NCBI GenBank assembly: GCA_938005675.1
Contig: CALKXH010000069.1
Location: 1 to 46,456, forward strand
Direction of reading: 5' to 3'
Source of the DNA: an uncultured Anaerolineae bacterium
GTDB lineage: Bacteria > Chloroflexota > Anaerolineae > Aggregatilineales > UBA2796
Length of the DNA: 46,456 bases
Below, piece by piece: positions 31,031-38,875 of the stretch. A program made the translations under genes and the position numbers. A model generated the notes under the pieces. It was given only the letters and a program-made list of their open reading frames with translations, made no database searches and was not told the DNA's origin. The stretch's first letter is position 1. Each line of letters starts with the position of its first letter.

Positions 31031-32212
31031 GTGGCGCGGCAGACGTCGCGCCACGCCCTGAAAGCCGAGCGCCCTTTGTTCACAGTCAATTTCCCCTACA
31101 CGGGCGAGAGTCCGCAGGTCTTGCCGATTCAGGCGCGGCTGGGCGCCTCAACCGAGCTCTCTGGGCGCGGCGTGGTGATCGCCTTCCTCGATTCGGGCTT
31201 CTACCCGCACCCAGATTTACGCGGGCGCATCCTCGCCCACGTGGATGCCCTCACGCGGCGCGTCATTAGCGGCGAGCGCTTTTTCCACGACCACCAGCTG
31301 AGCTGGCACGGGCAAATGACCAGCGTGATCGCCTGCGGCGACGGCAGCAGCTCAGAGGGCAGATACCGCGGCTTGGCGCACGGCGCTCAGCTGGTGCTGA
31401 TCAAGGTCAGCGACTTTCGCGGCAACATCAAAGAACACGACATTCTGCGCGGCTTGCTGTGGCTGATCGAGAATCATCGCGCCTACGACGTGCGCTTGTG
31501 CAGCATCTCGGTCGGCGGAGATTTCCCCTCTGACGATCCGGATCATCCGCTGCACGCCGCCATCCGCGCCCTGTACGCCGAGAATGTGCTGACGATCTGC
31601 GCGGCGGGCAACGGCGGCACGCAGCAGCTCCTGCCGCCCGCCAGCGCGCCTGAGGCGCTGACCGTCGGCGGGGTGGACGACGGCAACAGCATCGATCTGG
31701 CGCGCTGGCAGCTCTACCCGCACAATTACGGGATCGCCTACGACGGGATGCTCAAGCCTGAAATCGTGACGGCAGCCCGCTGGATCGCCGCGCCGATCTT
31801 GCCCTACTCGACGATGGCGCGCGAGGCGCGTTGGTTAGCGCCGCTGTTGAGCGCCCGCACGCCCGCCGAGGCGGAGGCGATCCTTGCGGCGGGCTGCGCC
31901 GATCTGAAGCGCGGCGATCTGCCCTGCGCCCTCGATACGCACGGACAATGGGCGGCGTTGCAGGCGCGCATCCACAAGTACAAGCTGATCGACGCGCGGC
32001 ATCAGCACGTCGAGGGCACCTCGGTGGCGGCGGCGATTGCCACGTCGGTCGTGGCGCAGATGCTGGAGGCGAATCCGCGCTTGAGCGCCGGGGCGATCCG
32101 TGCGCTGCTGCGCGCGACCGCCGTCATCTTGCCGCACTGGTCGGAGGCGGCTCAGGGCGGCGGGATTCTGGATGCGCATACGGCGGTCTTAGCGGCGCGG
32201 GCGCACGCTTAG
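31031..32212 (+). CDS. Subtilisin-like S8 serine protease, probably intracellular
   Basis: A 393-residue protein starting at the GTG at 31031, six bases after the dehydrogenase stop, with no clear Shine-Dalgarno site (coupling likely). The triad is visible: D54 in VVIAFLDSGFYPHPDL, H93 in SWHGQMTSVIA, and S331 in VEGTSVAAAIATSVV, with the oxyanion-hole asparagine in ICAAGNGG near residue 197. No signal peptide or propeptide is evident, so it may act inside the cell or leave by another route. An insertion of about 70 residues between AARWIAAP and HVEGTS (RTPAEAEAILAAGCADLK) is unusual for a minimal subtilase. Substrate unknown; link to polysaccharide synthesis is only by position. Confidence 0.85.
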   Translation: MARQTSRHALKAERPLFTVNFPYTGESPQVLPIQARLGASTELSGRGVVIAFLDSGFYPHPDLRGRILAHVDALTRRVISGERFFHDHQLSWHGQMTSVIACGDGSSSEGRYRGLAHGAQLVLIKVSDFRGNIKEHDILRGLLWLIENHRAYDVRLCSISVGGDFPSDDPDHPLHAAIRALYAENVLTICAAGNGGTQQLLPPASAPEALTVGGVDDGNSIDLARWQLYPHNYGIAYDGMLKPEIVTAARWIAAPILPYSTMAREARWLAPLLSARTPAEAEAILAAGCADLKRGDLPCALDTHGQWAALQARIHKYKLIDARHQHVEGTSVAAAIATSVVAQMLEANPRLSAGAIRALLRATAVILPHWSEAAQGGGILDAHTAVLAARAHA

Positions 32213-33192
32213 CGCCAACGCTCGCCCTCGCCGTACAGCCCGACGACCTTGCCGTCGCGGTCGCGCAGGAAGAGGGCGCTTGCCCCGCGCTGCAGCTGAG
32301 TCTCGAAGGCGCTCTCAGGGGCGGTCGCCCAGCCCAGCCGCTGACGCAAAGTCTCGCGGCTGCGCCACGCCAAGCCGAAGCCGCGCACGGGCTGCTGCAG
32401 TCCTTCGGGTGGACTCAAGCTCGGATCGCTCTCAGGCTCGCCGTCGCGGTACTCATCCGAGAGCGAGAGCCAAGCGGGGGCGCGTCCATCGTTGAAGAGG
32501 GCGTAGATGATGCGCCCTTCGGCGATCCAAAACAGCGCGCCGCGCTCGAAGGGCTGATAGACGGCGAGACTGGCTGTGGCGGGCGCGGTCGGGCAGCCTG
32601 CATCGGTAGGCGGAGGCTGAAAGAACCATTCCTCTGAGCAGCTCGCCACAATCTGCAGCTCTTGGGCGATCTCTTCCACGCCGTTGCTGACCACCAGCGC
32701 GAAGCGCGCGATGCCATCGGGGTTGGGGCGCACCGCTGCGCGCAACGAGCCGCTGCGCGGCACGCGCCACGCCTGTCCGCGTTCAAAAGGGGCGCTCTCG
32801 CCTTCGAGGCGGTAGATGGTGGCGAGGTCGGCGCCTTGCACCGCCCAATAGAGCGTGATCACGTCGCCCGCCGCAGCCGAAGTCGCATCGGTCGTGAAGT
32901 ACTCCACGCGCACCATGCCAATCGGCAAGTTCGGAACGGTGGCGCTGGGCAGCTCGGAGGGGCGAGTCGGCACGAAGCCGAGCAGCGGCGTCGGGCTGAT
33001 GCTCGGCGGCAACGTCCGCGCGGGCGTTGGGCTGGGCGTTGGACTGAGGGGCGGCGTCAGCGTCGGCGTTGAGGTGGGCAGGGGCGTAGGCGTCGGGCGC
33101 GGCGTCGGGATGATCGGCTCTAGGGCGGCGCTGCAACCGCCCAACCCGATCACGCAGACCAGCAATATCACCGCGCGGGCGAGACGGCGCAT
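32209..33192 (-). CDS. Lipoprotein with Thr/Pro-rich linker, unknown function
   Basis: A 327-residue protein with a lipoprotein signal (VILLVCVIGLGGC). A long linker of Pro, Thr and Ser (about 28-75) holds the rest away from the membrane. Residues 95-185 look Ig-like (VEYFTTDATSAAAGDVITLY, FALVVSNGVEEIAQELQIV) and the C-terminal 130 residues have strands and aromatic pairs (LFWIAEGRIIYALFNDG, RGFGLAWRSRETLRQRLG) of an unknown fold, with two cysteines (SCSEEW and GCPTAP). It starts 12 bases after the Trm112-like gene stop, so both share the promoter at 33519-33547. It overlaps the convergent subtilase gene by four bases. Confidence 0.65.
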   Translation of the reverse strand: MRRLARAVILLVCVIGLGGCSAALEPIIPTPRPTPTPLPTSTPTLTPPLSPTPSPTPARTLPPSISPTPLLGFVPTRPSELPSATVPNLPIGMVRVEYFTTDATSAAAGDVITLYWAVQGADLATIYRLEGESAPFERGQAWRVPRSGSLRAAVRPNPDGIARFALVVSNGVEEIAQELQIVASCSEEWFFQPPPTDAGCPTAPATASLAVYQPFERGALFWIAEGRIIYALFNDGRAPAWLSLSDEYRDGEPESDPSLSPPEGLQQPVRGFGLAWRSRETLRQRLGWATAPESAFETQLQRGASALFLRDRDGKVVGLYGEGERWR

Positions 33193-33204
33193 ACAGGCGG
33201 ACGA

Positions 33205-33474
33205 TCACGCCTCAGGCGGCGGCACGGGCAGCTGATCTTCAGGTACGTCCTTGTAGCGCTCGCCGATCTCGACCATCATGCGCGGGATGCCGTCTACAAT
33301 CGGATACTTGTAGCCCGAATCGTCGCAGACCAGCCAACAGCCGCGCACGAGGCGCAACTTGCCCGGATCGTCGCCCCGATCCGTGTAGTGGACAGCCACA
33401 GGGCAACGCAGCAGTTCCAGAAAGTCAGGGCTGAAGGCGAACGTCTCCTGCGGGTTGTTTTCAGAGTTCGTCAT
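33205..33474 (-). CDS. Trm112-like zinc-ribbon protein
   Basis: An 89-residue member of the Trm112/UPF0434 family: LELLRCPVAVHY at the first metal knuckle, GCWLVCDDSGYKYPIVDGIP at the second. C24, C46 and C50 are present; the first knuckle has only one cysteine (RCPVAV rather than CP.C), so zinc binding may be weakened. Eukaryotic and archaeal Trm112 activates methyltransferases of the translation apparatus; most bacterial members are uncharacterised. It has a strong promoter and heads a two-gene operon with the lipoprotein downstream. The acidic and Pro-rich end (DVPEDQLPVPPPEA) is disordered. Confidence 0.8.
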   Translation of the reverse strand: MTNSENNPQETFAFSPDFLELLRCPVAVHYTDRGDDPGKLRLVRGCWLVCDDSGYKYPIVDGIPRMMVEIGERYKDVPEDQLPVPPPEA

Positions 33475-33518
33475 GGCGTTTAGCGCCTCACAGAGTTAGG
33501 ATTGAGCTGCACAGGTTG

Positions 33519-33547
33519 AGTATAGTCAGGCGCTGTAGGCGAGTCAA
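33519..33547 (-). promoter_or_regulatory. Strong promoter of the Trm112-like/lipoprotein operon
   Basis: Minus strand: TTGACT (33547-33542), 17 bases, TATACT (33524-33519). Confidence 0.75.
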
Positions 33548-33548
33548 G

Positions 33549-33577
33549 TTCATCGAGGCTCAAAAGCGCGCTATACT
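33549..33577 (+). promoter_or_regulatory. Promoter of the DUF6062-like gene, leaderless arrangement
   Basis: TTCATC (33549-33554), 17 bases, TATACT (33572-33577). The -10 ends six bases before the ATG at 33584, so the message should start at or next to the start codon. No Shine-Dalgarno site exists. Confidence 0.6.
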
Positions 33578-33583
33578 CTCCCT

Positions 33584-34249
33584 ATGCGCTCGTTCACCTA
33601 CTACGATTTGATCGAAGCCTTCGCCCAGACGGGCTGCGCCGTGTGCCGCCTCGCTTTGCAGGATGCACGGCGCTACCTCGATAGCCTGCTCTACGAGTAC
33701 AGCACCGACCCTGAGGCACATCGCTTGATGCGCAGCGGACGCGGCTTGTGCAACTGGCACAGCTGGCAACTGACCGAGATCGCGGGCGGGGCGCTCAGCG
33801 CCGCCGTCTTGTTTCGTTCGGCGCTGTTGGAGGTGCGTGAGGTAGCAGCTGAGAGCGAATCGGGGCGGCGCACGGCGGAGCGCCTCGCGCCGCGCAGCCT
33901 CTGCCCCGCCTGCCAAGCCCTCGCCGAGCGCGAGCAGTTGTGCGCCGAGACCTTCGCCAAGCATCTGAACGAGCCGACCTTCGAGGCGGCGTGGCGCGCC
34001 TCAGAGGGCTTGTGCTTGCCGCATCTGCGCCTGATCCTGCCCGCCCTGAGCCAAGCCAACGCCGCGCGCTTGCTCGATCATCAGCGGACGGTCTGGGCGC
34101 GCCTGCAAGCCGAGCTGGAGGCGTTTCAGCGCAGTTTTCAAGCCGAGCACAGCGCTGAGCCGCTCAGCCAAGCGGCGGCGGCGAGTTGGCGGCGCTGCAT
34201 CGCCCTGCTGACGGGCGAGCGAGGCGTCTTTGGGACGGCGCGCCCTTAG
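33584..34249 (+). CDS. DUF6062-like cysteine-rich helical protein
   Basis: A 221-residue all-helical protein with paired metal-binding-like motifs: GCAVCRLA (C18/C21) with LCNWHSWQL (Cys, then His three residues on), and SLCPACQALAEREQLC with LCLPHLRL. The two halves look like a duplicated CxxC...CxxH unit, possibly zinc or another metal. It resembles the DUF6062 proteins I associate with Chloroflexota, for which no function is established. There is no signal peptide. It is probably translated from a leaderless mRNA and is transcribed alone, divergent from the Trm112-like operon, with four bases of overlap at the convergent end. Confidence 0.65.
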   Translation: MRSFTYYDLIEAFAQTGCAVCRLALQDARRYLDSLLYEYSTDPEAHRLMRSGRGLCNWHSWQLTEIAGGALSAAVLFRSALLEVREVAAESESGRRTAERLAPRSLCPACQALAEREQLCAETFAKHLNEPTFEAAWRASEGLCLPHLRLILPALSQANAARLLDHQRTVWARLQAELEAFQRSFQAEHSAEPLSQAAAASWRRCIALLTGERGVFGTARP

Positions 34250-35391
34250 AGCGCCTCGTGCAGCTTGGCGCGCAGATGCAGGATCAAGCGCCAGCGCTGG
34301 ATGTAGCGCGCTATATTCCTCTGTGACTCAAGCGCCTTCAGCGCTTCTTCGGCGCGCGCGATGGCTTGCGGATGCAGGCATCTGAAGACTTGCTCGAAGC
34401 GCGCAGGCACATCCGAGGCGACCTGCCTTGCGTCGTGGAGCGGCATTTGCACAGACAGGAAATGCGGCAAGGACTCGGCGAAGCGCGCGCTGAAAGCCGC
34501 CGACCAGTCGTGATCGCAGCGCATCAGCAGTTCGAACTCCTCAGGCTGCCACGCGCGGGCAAGCCTGAAGAGCTTCAGGGCGGCTCGCTCGCGTTCAGCA
34601 AGGGCGGATGGGCGCTGCAGCAGGCGCTCGATCAGATCAGCCGCCCTCTCGCGGACGCTGAGCGCGCGGTCGGTCTGCGCCACGGCGTTCAGGAAGGGCA
34701 GATCAGCCTCGGAGAGCTTATAAGTGAGCGCCTCCAGCAAGGCGACGCGCTGCTCAGCTGATTCGCGCGCCCACGTCGCTTCAAGGAGCTGCCGCGCCCG
34801 CTCAGGATCGCTCAGGCGCAGCGCGCCCAGATAAGTCCTGCGCGTGACGGGCGCGCCCGTCCGCCACGCCGAGTCGTCATCCAGCTGAAAGGCGGCGTAC
34901 GTCCACTTGCCGCCCATCAGAGCCGCCAGCCAGCGTCCGCGCACGCCCGCCACCAGCGCGCCCAGCACCGGCTCAACGGAGGCGCTCTGGTTGAGCAGCT
35001 CCGCGATGTACAGCTCTGGCGCGCGCCAACCGCGCGCAAAAACGAGGCGCAGCCACTCGCCCATCAGCTCAGGGGAGTTGGCGAGGTTCTTGAGCAAGGC
35101 GGCGACGGGCTCAGGCGCGACGGGCTGCGAGTCGGGCGGGCAGGGCGGCGGCAAGGCGCGTCCGAACGGCGCGAGCGGCAAACGTCCTGCCCGCCGCATG
35201 TAAGCGAGCGCAGTCGCAGCGCTCAGCAGCGCGCCCTCAGGATCGGACGGGTCGAGTTGGCTGAGCAGCGCGCCGAGCGCGCCCTCCGCCTGTGGCGGGG
35301 CGAAGGGTTGCCGCTCCGTGCCGAGCAGAGCCGCCGCCAAGACTTTTTGCCACAGCGCCTCAAGTGTGTCCCAATCCGTGCCTGAGCTCAC
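34246..35391 (-). CDS. DUF5691-like alpha-helical repeat protein
   Basis: A 381-residue helical protein with the DUF5691 pattern: an early KVLAAALLGTERQPF, ATALAYMRRAGRLP, RGRWLAALMGGKW, RLSDPERARQLLEATWARES and LEALTYKLSEADLPFLNAV, then HEAT-like helices. It starts at a GTG overlapping the GNAT stop (GTGA). Family members elsewhere lie with SWIM-zinc, MoxR-type AAA and von Willebrand factor genes, forming a uncharacterised chaperone-like cluster; none of those partners is present here. It is shorter than the roughly 500 residues I would expect for the family. Function unknown. Confidence 0.65.
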   Translation of the reverse strand: MSSGTDWDTLEALWQKVLAAALLGTERQPFAPPQAEGALGALLSQLDPSDPEGALLSAATALAYMRRAGRLPLAPFGRALPPPCPPDSQPVAPEPVAALLKNLANSPELMGEWLRLVFARGWRAPELYIAELLNQSASVEPVLGALVAGVRGRWLAALMGGKWTYAAFQLDDDSAWRTGAPVTRRTYLGALRLSDPERARQLLEATWARESAEQRVALLEALTYKLSEADLPFLNAVAQTDRALSVRERAADLIERLLQRPSALAERERAALKLFRLARAWQPEEFELLMRCDHDWSAAFSARFAESLPHFLSVQMPLHDARQVASDVPARFEQVFRCLHPQAIARAEEALKALESQRNIARYIQRWRLILHLRAKLHEAL

Positions 35392-36359
35392 GGCAAATTT
35401 CGCCCTCCGACCTCAAAAAACTCCCAGATGTGGTAGCCGACTTTGACGTAGAATTCGGGGATGTTCGTCCAGCCGATGTGGGCGATGCGGACGCCGCGCG
35501 CTTGGAGCAGCTCCGTGCCGCGCCCGACCAAAGCGACGCCGATTCCGCGCCCGCGCGCCGCCGCGCTCACGCCGACGGCTGAGAGGGCGCCGAGCGGCTC
35601 GCCCAGCTCCGCCCACCACAGCACATCGCCGCGCATCGGCTGAGAGCGCGGCGTGAAAAGGATTAGGCTGCCGATCAGACTCCCATCGCGTCGATCGCGA
35701 GCGATCAGGATATCGTCGCCATCGCCGATGTCCAGCACGTGCGCGTACTCCGGCTGCCAGTTGGGAAATTCGCGGGCGTGGAAGGCGAGGATGTCGGCAT
35801 GGTCGGCGGGCGTCGCCGCGCGGATGTCCGCGCCGCAGCGCTGGATGTGCTGGGCGACGTCGGGCGGCGTGCGATAGGCGCTCAGGTCTTGGATCAGGTC
35901 GCAGACGGGCGCGGCGCTATCGATCAAGAAGCCGTGTACGGCGAAGAAGTCGGCGGCGGCGGGCAGGCTGCGCGGCACGCCGGGGAAGAAACGCGGCAAG
36001 TGTCCGCCGAGCCTGACTTGCCGCGCGCCCGCTTGGGCGAGCGACTCGCAGGCTGTGTTGAGCAGCGCGCGCCCGACTCCGCGCCGCCAAAAGGGGCGCG
36101 CCACGCCCAGCGCGCACAGGCAGGCGTGGAGGGGCGCATTGGGCTGCTGAACCAGCTGCGTGAAGGCGAAGCCGATGACTTGATCGGCGCGGCGCGCCAC
36201 GAAATGCTCGCCGGGGCGGTACGGACCGTCGGTCAGGGCGAGGCTGCGCAGGGCGCGCTCATCGATGCGGAAGCGCCCTTCGAAAGCGCTCTGCCACGCG
36301 GCGATCGCGGGCTCAGCATCGCGGACGTGGTCGTAGTAATCGATGACGAAGTCGGGCAA
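35388..36359 (-). CDS. Tandem GNAT-domain N-acetyltransferase
   Basis: A 323-residue protein starting at the TTG at 36359, set by AGGAGAG seven bases upstream. It has two GNAT folds: residues 1-150, with the acetyl-CoA loop VARPFWRRGVGRALLNTA (motif A, R/QxxGxG), and residues 165-320, with VSAAARGRGIGVALVGRG. Both CoA-binding loops are intact, so both halves could be active. The substrate might be a small molecule or protein N-terminus; it cannot be named. It heads a two-gene operon with the DUF5691-like gene, which begins inside its stop codon. Confidence 0.82.
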   Translation of the reverse strand: MPDFVIDYYDHVRDAEPAIAAWQSAFEGRFRIDERALRSLALTDGPYRPGEHFVARRADQVIGFAFTQLVQQPNAPLHACLCALGVARPFWRRGVGRALLNTACESLAQAGARQVRLGGHLPRFFPGVPRSLPAAADFFAVHGFLIDSAAPVCDLIQDLSAYRTPPDVAQHIQRCGADIRAATPADHADILAFHAREFPNWQPEYAHVLDIGDGDDILIARDRRDGSLIGSLILFTPRSQPMRGDVLWWAELGEPLGALSAVGVSAAARGRGIGVALVGRGTELLQARGVRIAHIGWTNIPEFYVKVGYHIWEFFEVGGRNLP

Positions 36360-36406
36360 GGCTCGGCTCTCCTGTGCGTGCGCTTAGCATAGCGCAAAAT
36401 CGACAC

Positions 36407-36435
36407 TTGCGCACGCCGACAAAGTGTGCTATGCT
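36407..36435 (+). promoter_or_regulatory. Promoter of tRNA-Gln
   Basis: TTGCGC (36407-36412), 17 bases, TATGCT (36430-36435). The predicted start is within about five bases of the mature 5' end. Confidence 0.6.
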
Positions 36436-36445
36436 ACTGGCAGAG

Positions 36446-36517
36446 TGGGGGATAGTTTAATCGGCAGAACGACGGGTTCTGGCCCCGTTAGTCTTGGTTC
36501 GAGTCCAGGTCCCCCAG
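36446..36517 (+). tRNA. tRNA-Gln (anticodon CTG)
   Basis: A 72-base cloverleaf: acceptor TGGGGGA pairs with TCCCCCA, giving the U1-A72 pair typical of tRNA-Gln; the anticodon stem is ACGGG/CCCGT with loop TTCTGGC; the T-arm holds GGTTCGAGTCC. Discriminator G; CCA is not encoded. It reads CAG. Confidence 0.93.
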
Positions 36518-36530
36518 CTGAAGCACAGCG

Positions 36531-36557
36531 GCGCGCCACGTTGAGGGCGCGCTTTTT
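36531..36557 (+). terminator. Rho-independent terminator of tRNA-Gln
   Basis: GCGCGCC/GGCGCGC stem (36531-36537 with 36546-36552), 8-base loop, then TTTTT. Confidence 0.85.
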
Positions 36558-36564
36558 GATTGTG

Positions 36565-38193
36565 TCAGCGCGCCTCGCCGTGCACAAGGCGGGCGTACTC
36601 AGCCAGCTCCGCCAACTCGCGCTGAGTCAGGCTGCGCGCCGGGGTGATGATGTAGCAGGCATCCAGCCAGAGCGATTCTTGGGCGGCGCGGGCGGTCGTC
36701 TCGCGGATCAGGCGCTCGGCGGCGGCGGCGGGCGTGACCTCAGGCGGCACGCTCACCTGCAGGCTGACGTGCGTCGGCTGCACCTCGACGCCCTCTACGC
36801 GCCAAGCGGCGTCGGCGGCTTCCTCAAAGTAGCGCGGCAGGAGCGCGGCGAGGTCGTCGCTGAGGGGCGGCGCGGCGGGCAGGAGCGCTAAGGTGAAGAC
36901 GAGCGGTGGCGGAGCTGGCTCAGCTTTGACGGCGGTTGCCTCACGCAAGCCCTGTGGCGGGCGCAAGTCGGTCGGGCGTGAGGGGAGGGTCTGAGCGGCT
37001 TCGGGCGGCGCATCTTGAGGCGCCTCAGACGAGGCGTCGTCTTGAGGCGGCTCAGCGGGGACGCGCGCCATCGCCTCGTGGAGTTGGCGCGCGACTTGCC
37101 GAATAGTGCGCATCGAGGCGTCGCCGTGGAAGAGCAGCGAGAGAGTCAAAGATTCGACGGTGCGCGTGGAATAGAGCAAGTAGAGGGTCTCAGGGTTGAC
37201 CTGTAAGGGGCGGAAGACGCTCGGCGCGTTGACGGAGCTCGTCCACAGCCGCCCGATCTCGCGCAGGACGAGCGCGCGGAGGGTCTCGTCGAGGTCGCCG
37301 CTGGCGGCGAGGGCGATCAGCTCGTCGCCTTGGGTCAGGAAAGCGGCTTTGACGGCTGAGTCGATGGTCAGCTGCATGAAGCGCAGGGCGAGGGCAGCGA
37401 TGGGATCGGCAGCGCGCGACTGGGCGGATGGCTGCGGCTGTGCGATCAGCTGAGCGGTCTCGTGCAGAGCGTGGCTGAGGGTCTGTTCGAGGTCGGCGCT
37501 CTGATCGGGCGCGATCCAAGCGGGGCGAGCTTGCGGCGGCACGCTTTGGGCTGCCTCAGCGAGATGCTCCGCCATCGCCTCTAACGGCACGGAGTCATCG
37601 GCGGCGCTCTCAAGGGCGACTTGGGCGGCGAGGAGCGTCTGAGGCGCGGGCGGCTCGGCGGGGGTCTGAGCGGGCAGCGCGACGGGCTGCGTCCCACTGA
37701 TCAGGGCTTTGAGGGTGGCGTCGGGCGGCAAGGGCGGCTCGGCGGGGCGGGCGGGCAGATCGGAGAGCATCAGCGTGGTGCTGCCCTCGGCGAGGCTCTC
37801 GATGGCGCGCAGGAAAGCCTGATCGGGTTGGGCGGGCGCGAGGTGCTGGCAGATCAGGGCGTCCAGTTGGCGGGCGAGGTAGGGCTTGATCAAGGTAGGC
37901 AGCGACTCGGTCTCTGGGGGGAAGGGCGGCGGCTGATCGGCGCGGCGACTGACGATGATGGTCAGCTGGGGATGCAGGCGGCGCAGCGTCTCGATCAGGT
38001 GCAGCAAGCCCGCCTTCTCAACTGAGACGTCCACGATGGCGAAATCTTGCGGCTCGCGCGCCAACAGCTCCAAGGCGGCTTGGCTGCTGGCGAAGACGTT
38101 CACGCGGTAGCGCCCGACGCCCTCCAGAGCCTGCTTGATCGGCACGGCGAAGCTGATTTCCGAGTCAAGGATCAGGATGCGGACGAGCTTCAT
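36565..38193 (-). CDS. Response-regulator protein with roadblock-like and TnpA-like (IS200/IS605) domains
   Basis: A 542-residue multidomain protein. Residues 1-120 form a receiver: ILILDSE (D10), the phospho-acceptor D55 in FAIVDVS, and TLIKPY. A Pro/Ala-rich linker follows. Residues about 275-390 (AALALRFMQLTIDSAVKAAF, DELIALAASGDLDETL, PETLYLLYSTRTVESLTLSL) look like a roadblock/LC7 domain. Residues 433-542 (PRYFEEAADAAWRVEGVEVQ, PTHVSLQVSVPPEVTPAAAA, LWLDACYIITP, ELAEYAR) follow the shape of the IS200/IS605 TnpA (Y1 transposase) fold, but HVH is changed to HVS (475-477), so DNA cleavage is unlikely. This suggests a domesticated transposase domain used for DNA or RNA binding in signalling. 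Assigned by eye; the receiver is firm, the last domain less so. No sensor kinase is adjacent. Confidence 0.72.
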   Translation of the reverse strand: MKLVRILILDSEISFAVPIKQALEGVGRYRVNVFASSQAALELLAREPQDFAIVDVSVEKAGLLHLIETLRRLHPQLTIIVSRRADQPPPFPPETESLPTLIKPYLARQLDALICQHLAPAQPDQAFLRAIESLAEGSTTLMLSDLPARPAEPPLPPDATLKALISGTQPVALPAQTPAEPPAPQTLLAAQVALESAADDSVPLEAMAEHLAEAAQSVPPQARPAWIAPDQSADLEQTLSHALHETAQLIAQPQPSAQSRAADPIAALALRFMQLTIDSAVKAAFLTQGDELIALAASGDLDETLRALVLREIGRLWTSSVNAPSVFRPLQVNPETLYLLYSTRTVESLTLSLLFHGDASMRTIRQVARQLHEAMARVPAEPPQDDASSEAPQDAPPEAAQTLPSRPTDLRPPQGLREATAVKAEPAPPPLVFTLALLPAAPPLSDDLAALLPRYFEEAADAAWRVEGVEVQPTHVSLQVSVPPEVTPAAAAERLIRETTARAAQESLWLDACYIITPARSLTQRELAELAEYARLVHGEAR

Positions 38194-38225
38194 GAGTTAT
38201 TTCCAACGCCTGCGCACTTTGCCCG

Positions 38226-38231
38226 ATTATA
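38226..38231 (-). promoter_or_regulatory. Extended -10 promoter of the response-regulator gene
   Basis: Minus strand TGT-TATAAT (perfect hexamer), 33 bases before the start codon; no clear -35. Confidence 0.6.
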
Positions 38232-38274
38232 ACACAAGTCTGCGCGCCGCTTGAGCCTGAAGTGGCGGTGGCTG

Positions 38275-38283
38275 TGGTATACT
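38275..38283 (+). promoter_or_regulatory. Extended -10 promoter of the 38318 membrane-protein gene
   Basis: TGG-TATACT (38275-38283), 35 bases before the ATG. TTGAGC at 38251 is too far away to act as a -35. Confidence 0.5.
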
Positions 38284-38317
38284 CTGCCCGCGCGGAACTG
38301 AATTTGCCGAAGGGCGC

Positions 38318-38788
38318 ATGGATAACTCGCAGAAGTTCGCACAATTGGGCATTGCGGTGGCGCTGCTGGGCGGCGTGATCACCTTCATCGGCTTGTTCCC
38401 CAGCGCCATCGGGCTGGAGGCGAGTCCCGGCGTGGGCGTGCTGCAAATGCTGACCATCTTGGTGGGCTTCTCGATCTTGATGTTCGGCGCGTTCATCTTT
38501 GTGCAAGCGCGCTACTATCCGAACACGCGCCACAACCTCGCCCAGAAGATCGGCGTGCGCCTGAGCATGACCGGCGTGGTGCTGGCGACGGCCATCGGCT
38601 TGGCGGATGTGCTGGGCTTCGGCTCGAACTCACCGCTGCTCGATCAACGCCCGACGCTCGGTCCATGGCAGACGGCGGGCTTGATCGGCAGCTTTTTGAT
38701 CGCCTCGGCGGGCTTGCTGATCTTCGTCCTCTTCGGCGAGAGCGCGCCCGACGATTCGAGCGATCCCGACGACACGCTCACAAACTGA
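38318..38788 (+). CDS. Four-helix integral membrane protein, unknown function
   Basis: A 156-residue protein with four predicted helices: 8-32 (LGIAVALLGGVITFIGLFPS), 40-66 (GVLQMLTILVGFSILMFGAF), 82-100 (SMTGVVLATAIGLADVLGF) and 118-140 (TAGLIGSFLIASAGLLIFVL), and an acidic cytoplasmic tail (SAPDDSSDPDDTLTN). The Shine-Dalgarno site is poor (AAGGG). No family is recognised; a small membrane protein divergent from the response regulator could be its target, but that is only a neighbour argument. Confidence 0.7.
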   Translation: MDNSQKFAQLGIAVALLGGVITFIGLFPSAIGLEASPGVGVLQMLTILVGFSILMFGAFIFVQARYYPNTRHNLAQKIGVRLSMTGVVLATAIGLADVLGFGSNSPLLDQRPTLGPWQTAGLIGSFLIASAGLLIFVLFGESAPDDSSDPDDTLTN

Positions 38789-38801
38789 ACGTCCTCTGCT
38801 C

Positions 38802-38830
38802 CTGACAGACTCGCTCAGCGCTGCTAGAAT
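38802..38830 (+). promoter_or_regulatory. Sigma70 promoter of kbl
   Basis: CTGACA (38802-38807), 17 bases, TAGAAT (38825-38830), each 5/6 to consensus. Confidence 0.75.
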
Positions 38831-38875
38831 ACTAGCCATCGAAAATAGGCAATTTTTGCGAGAGCGCTTGGAGAT

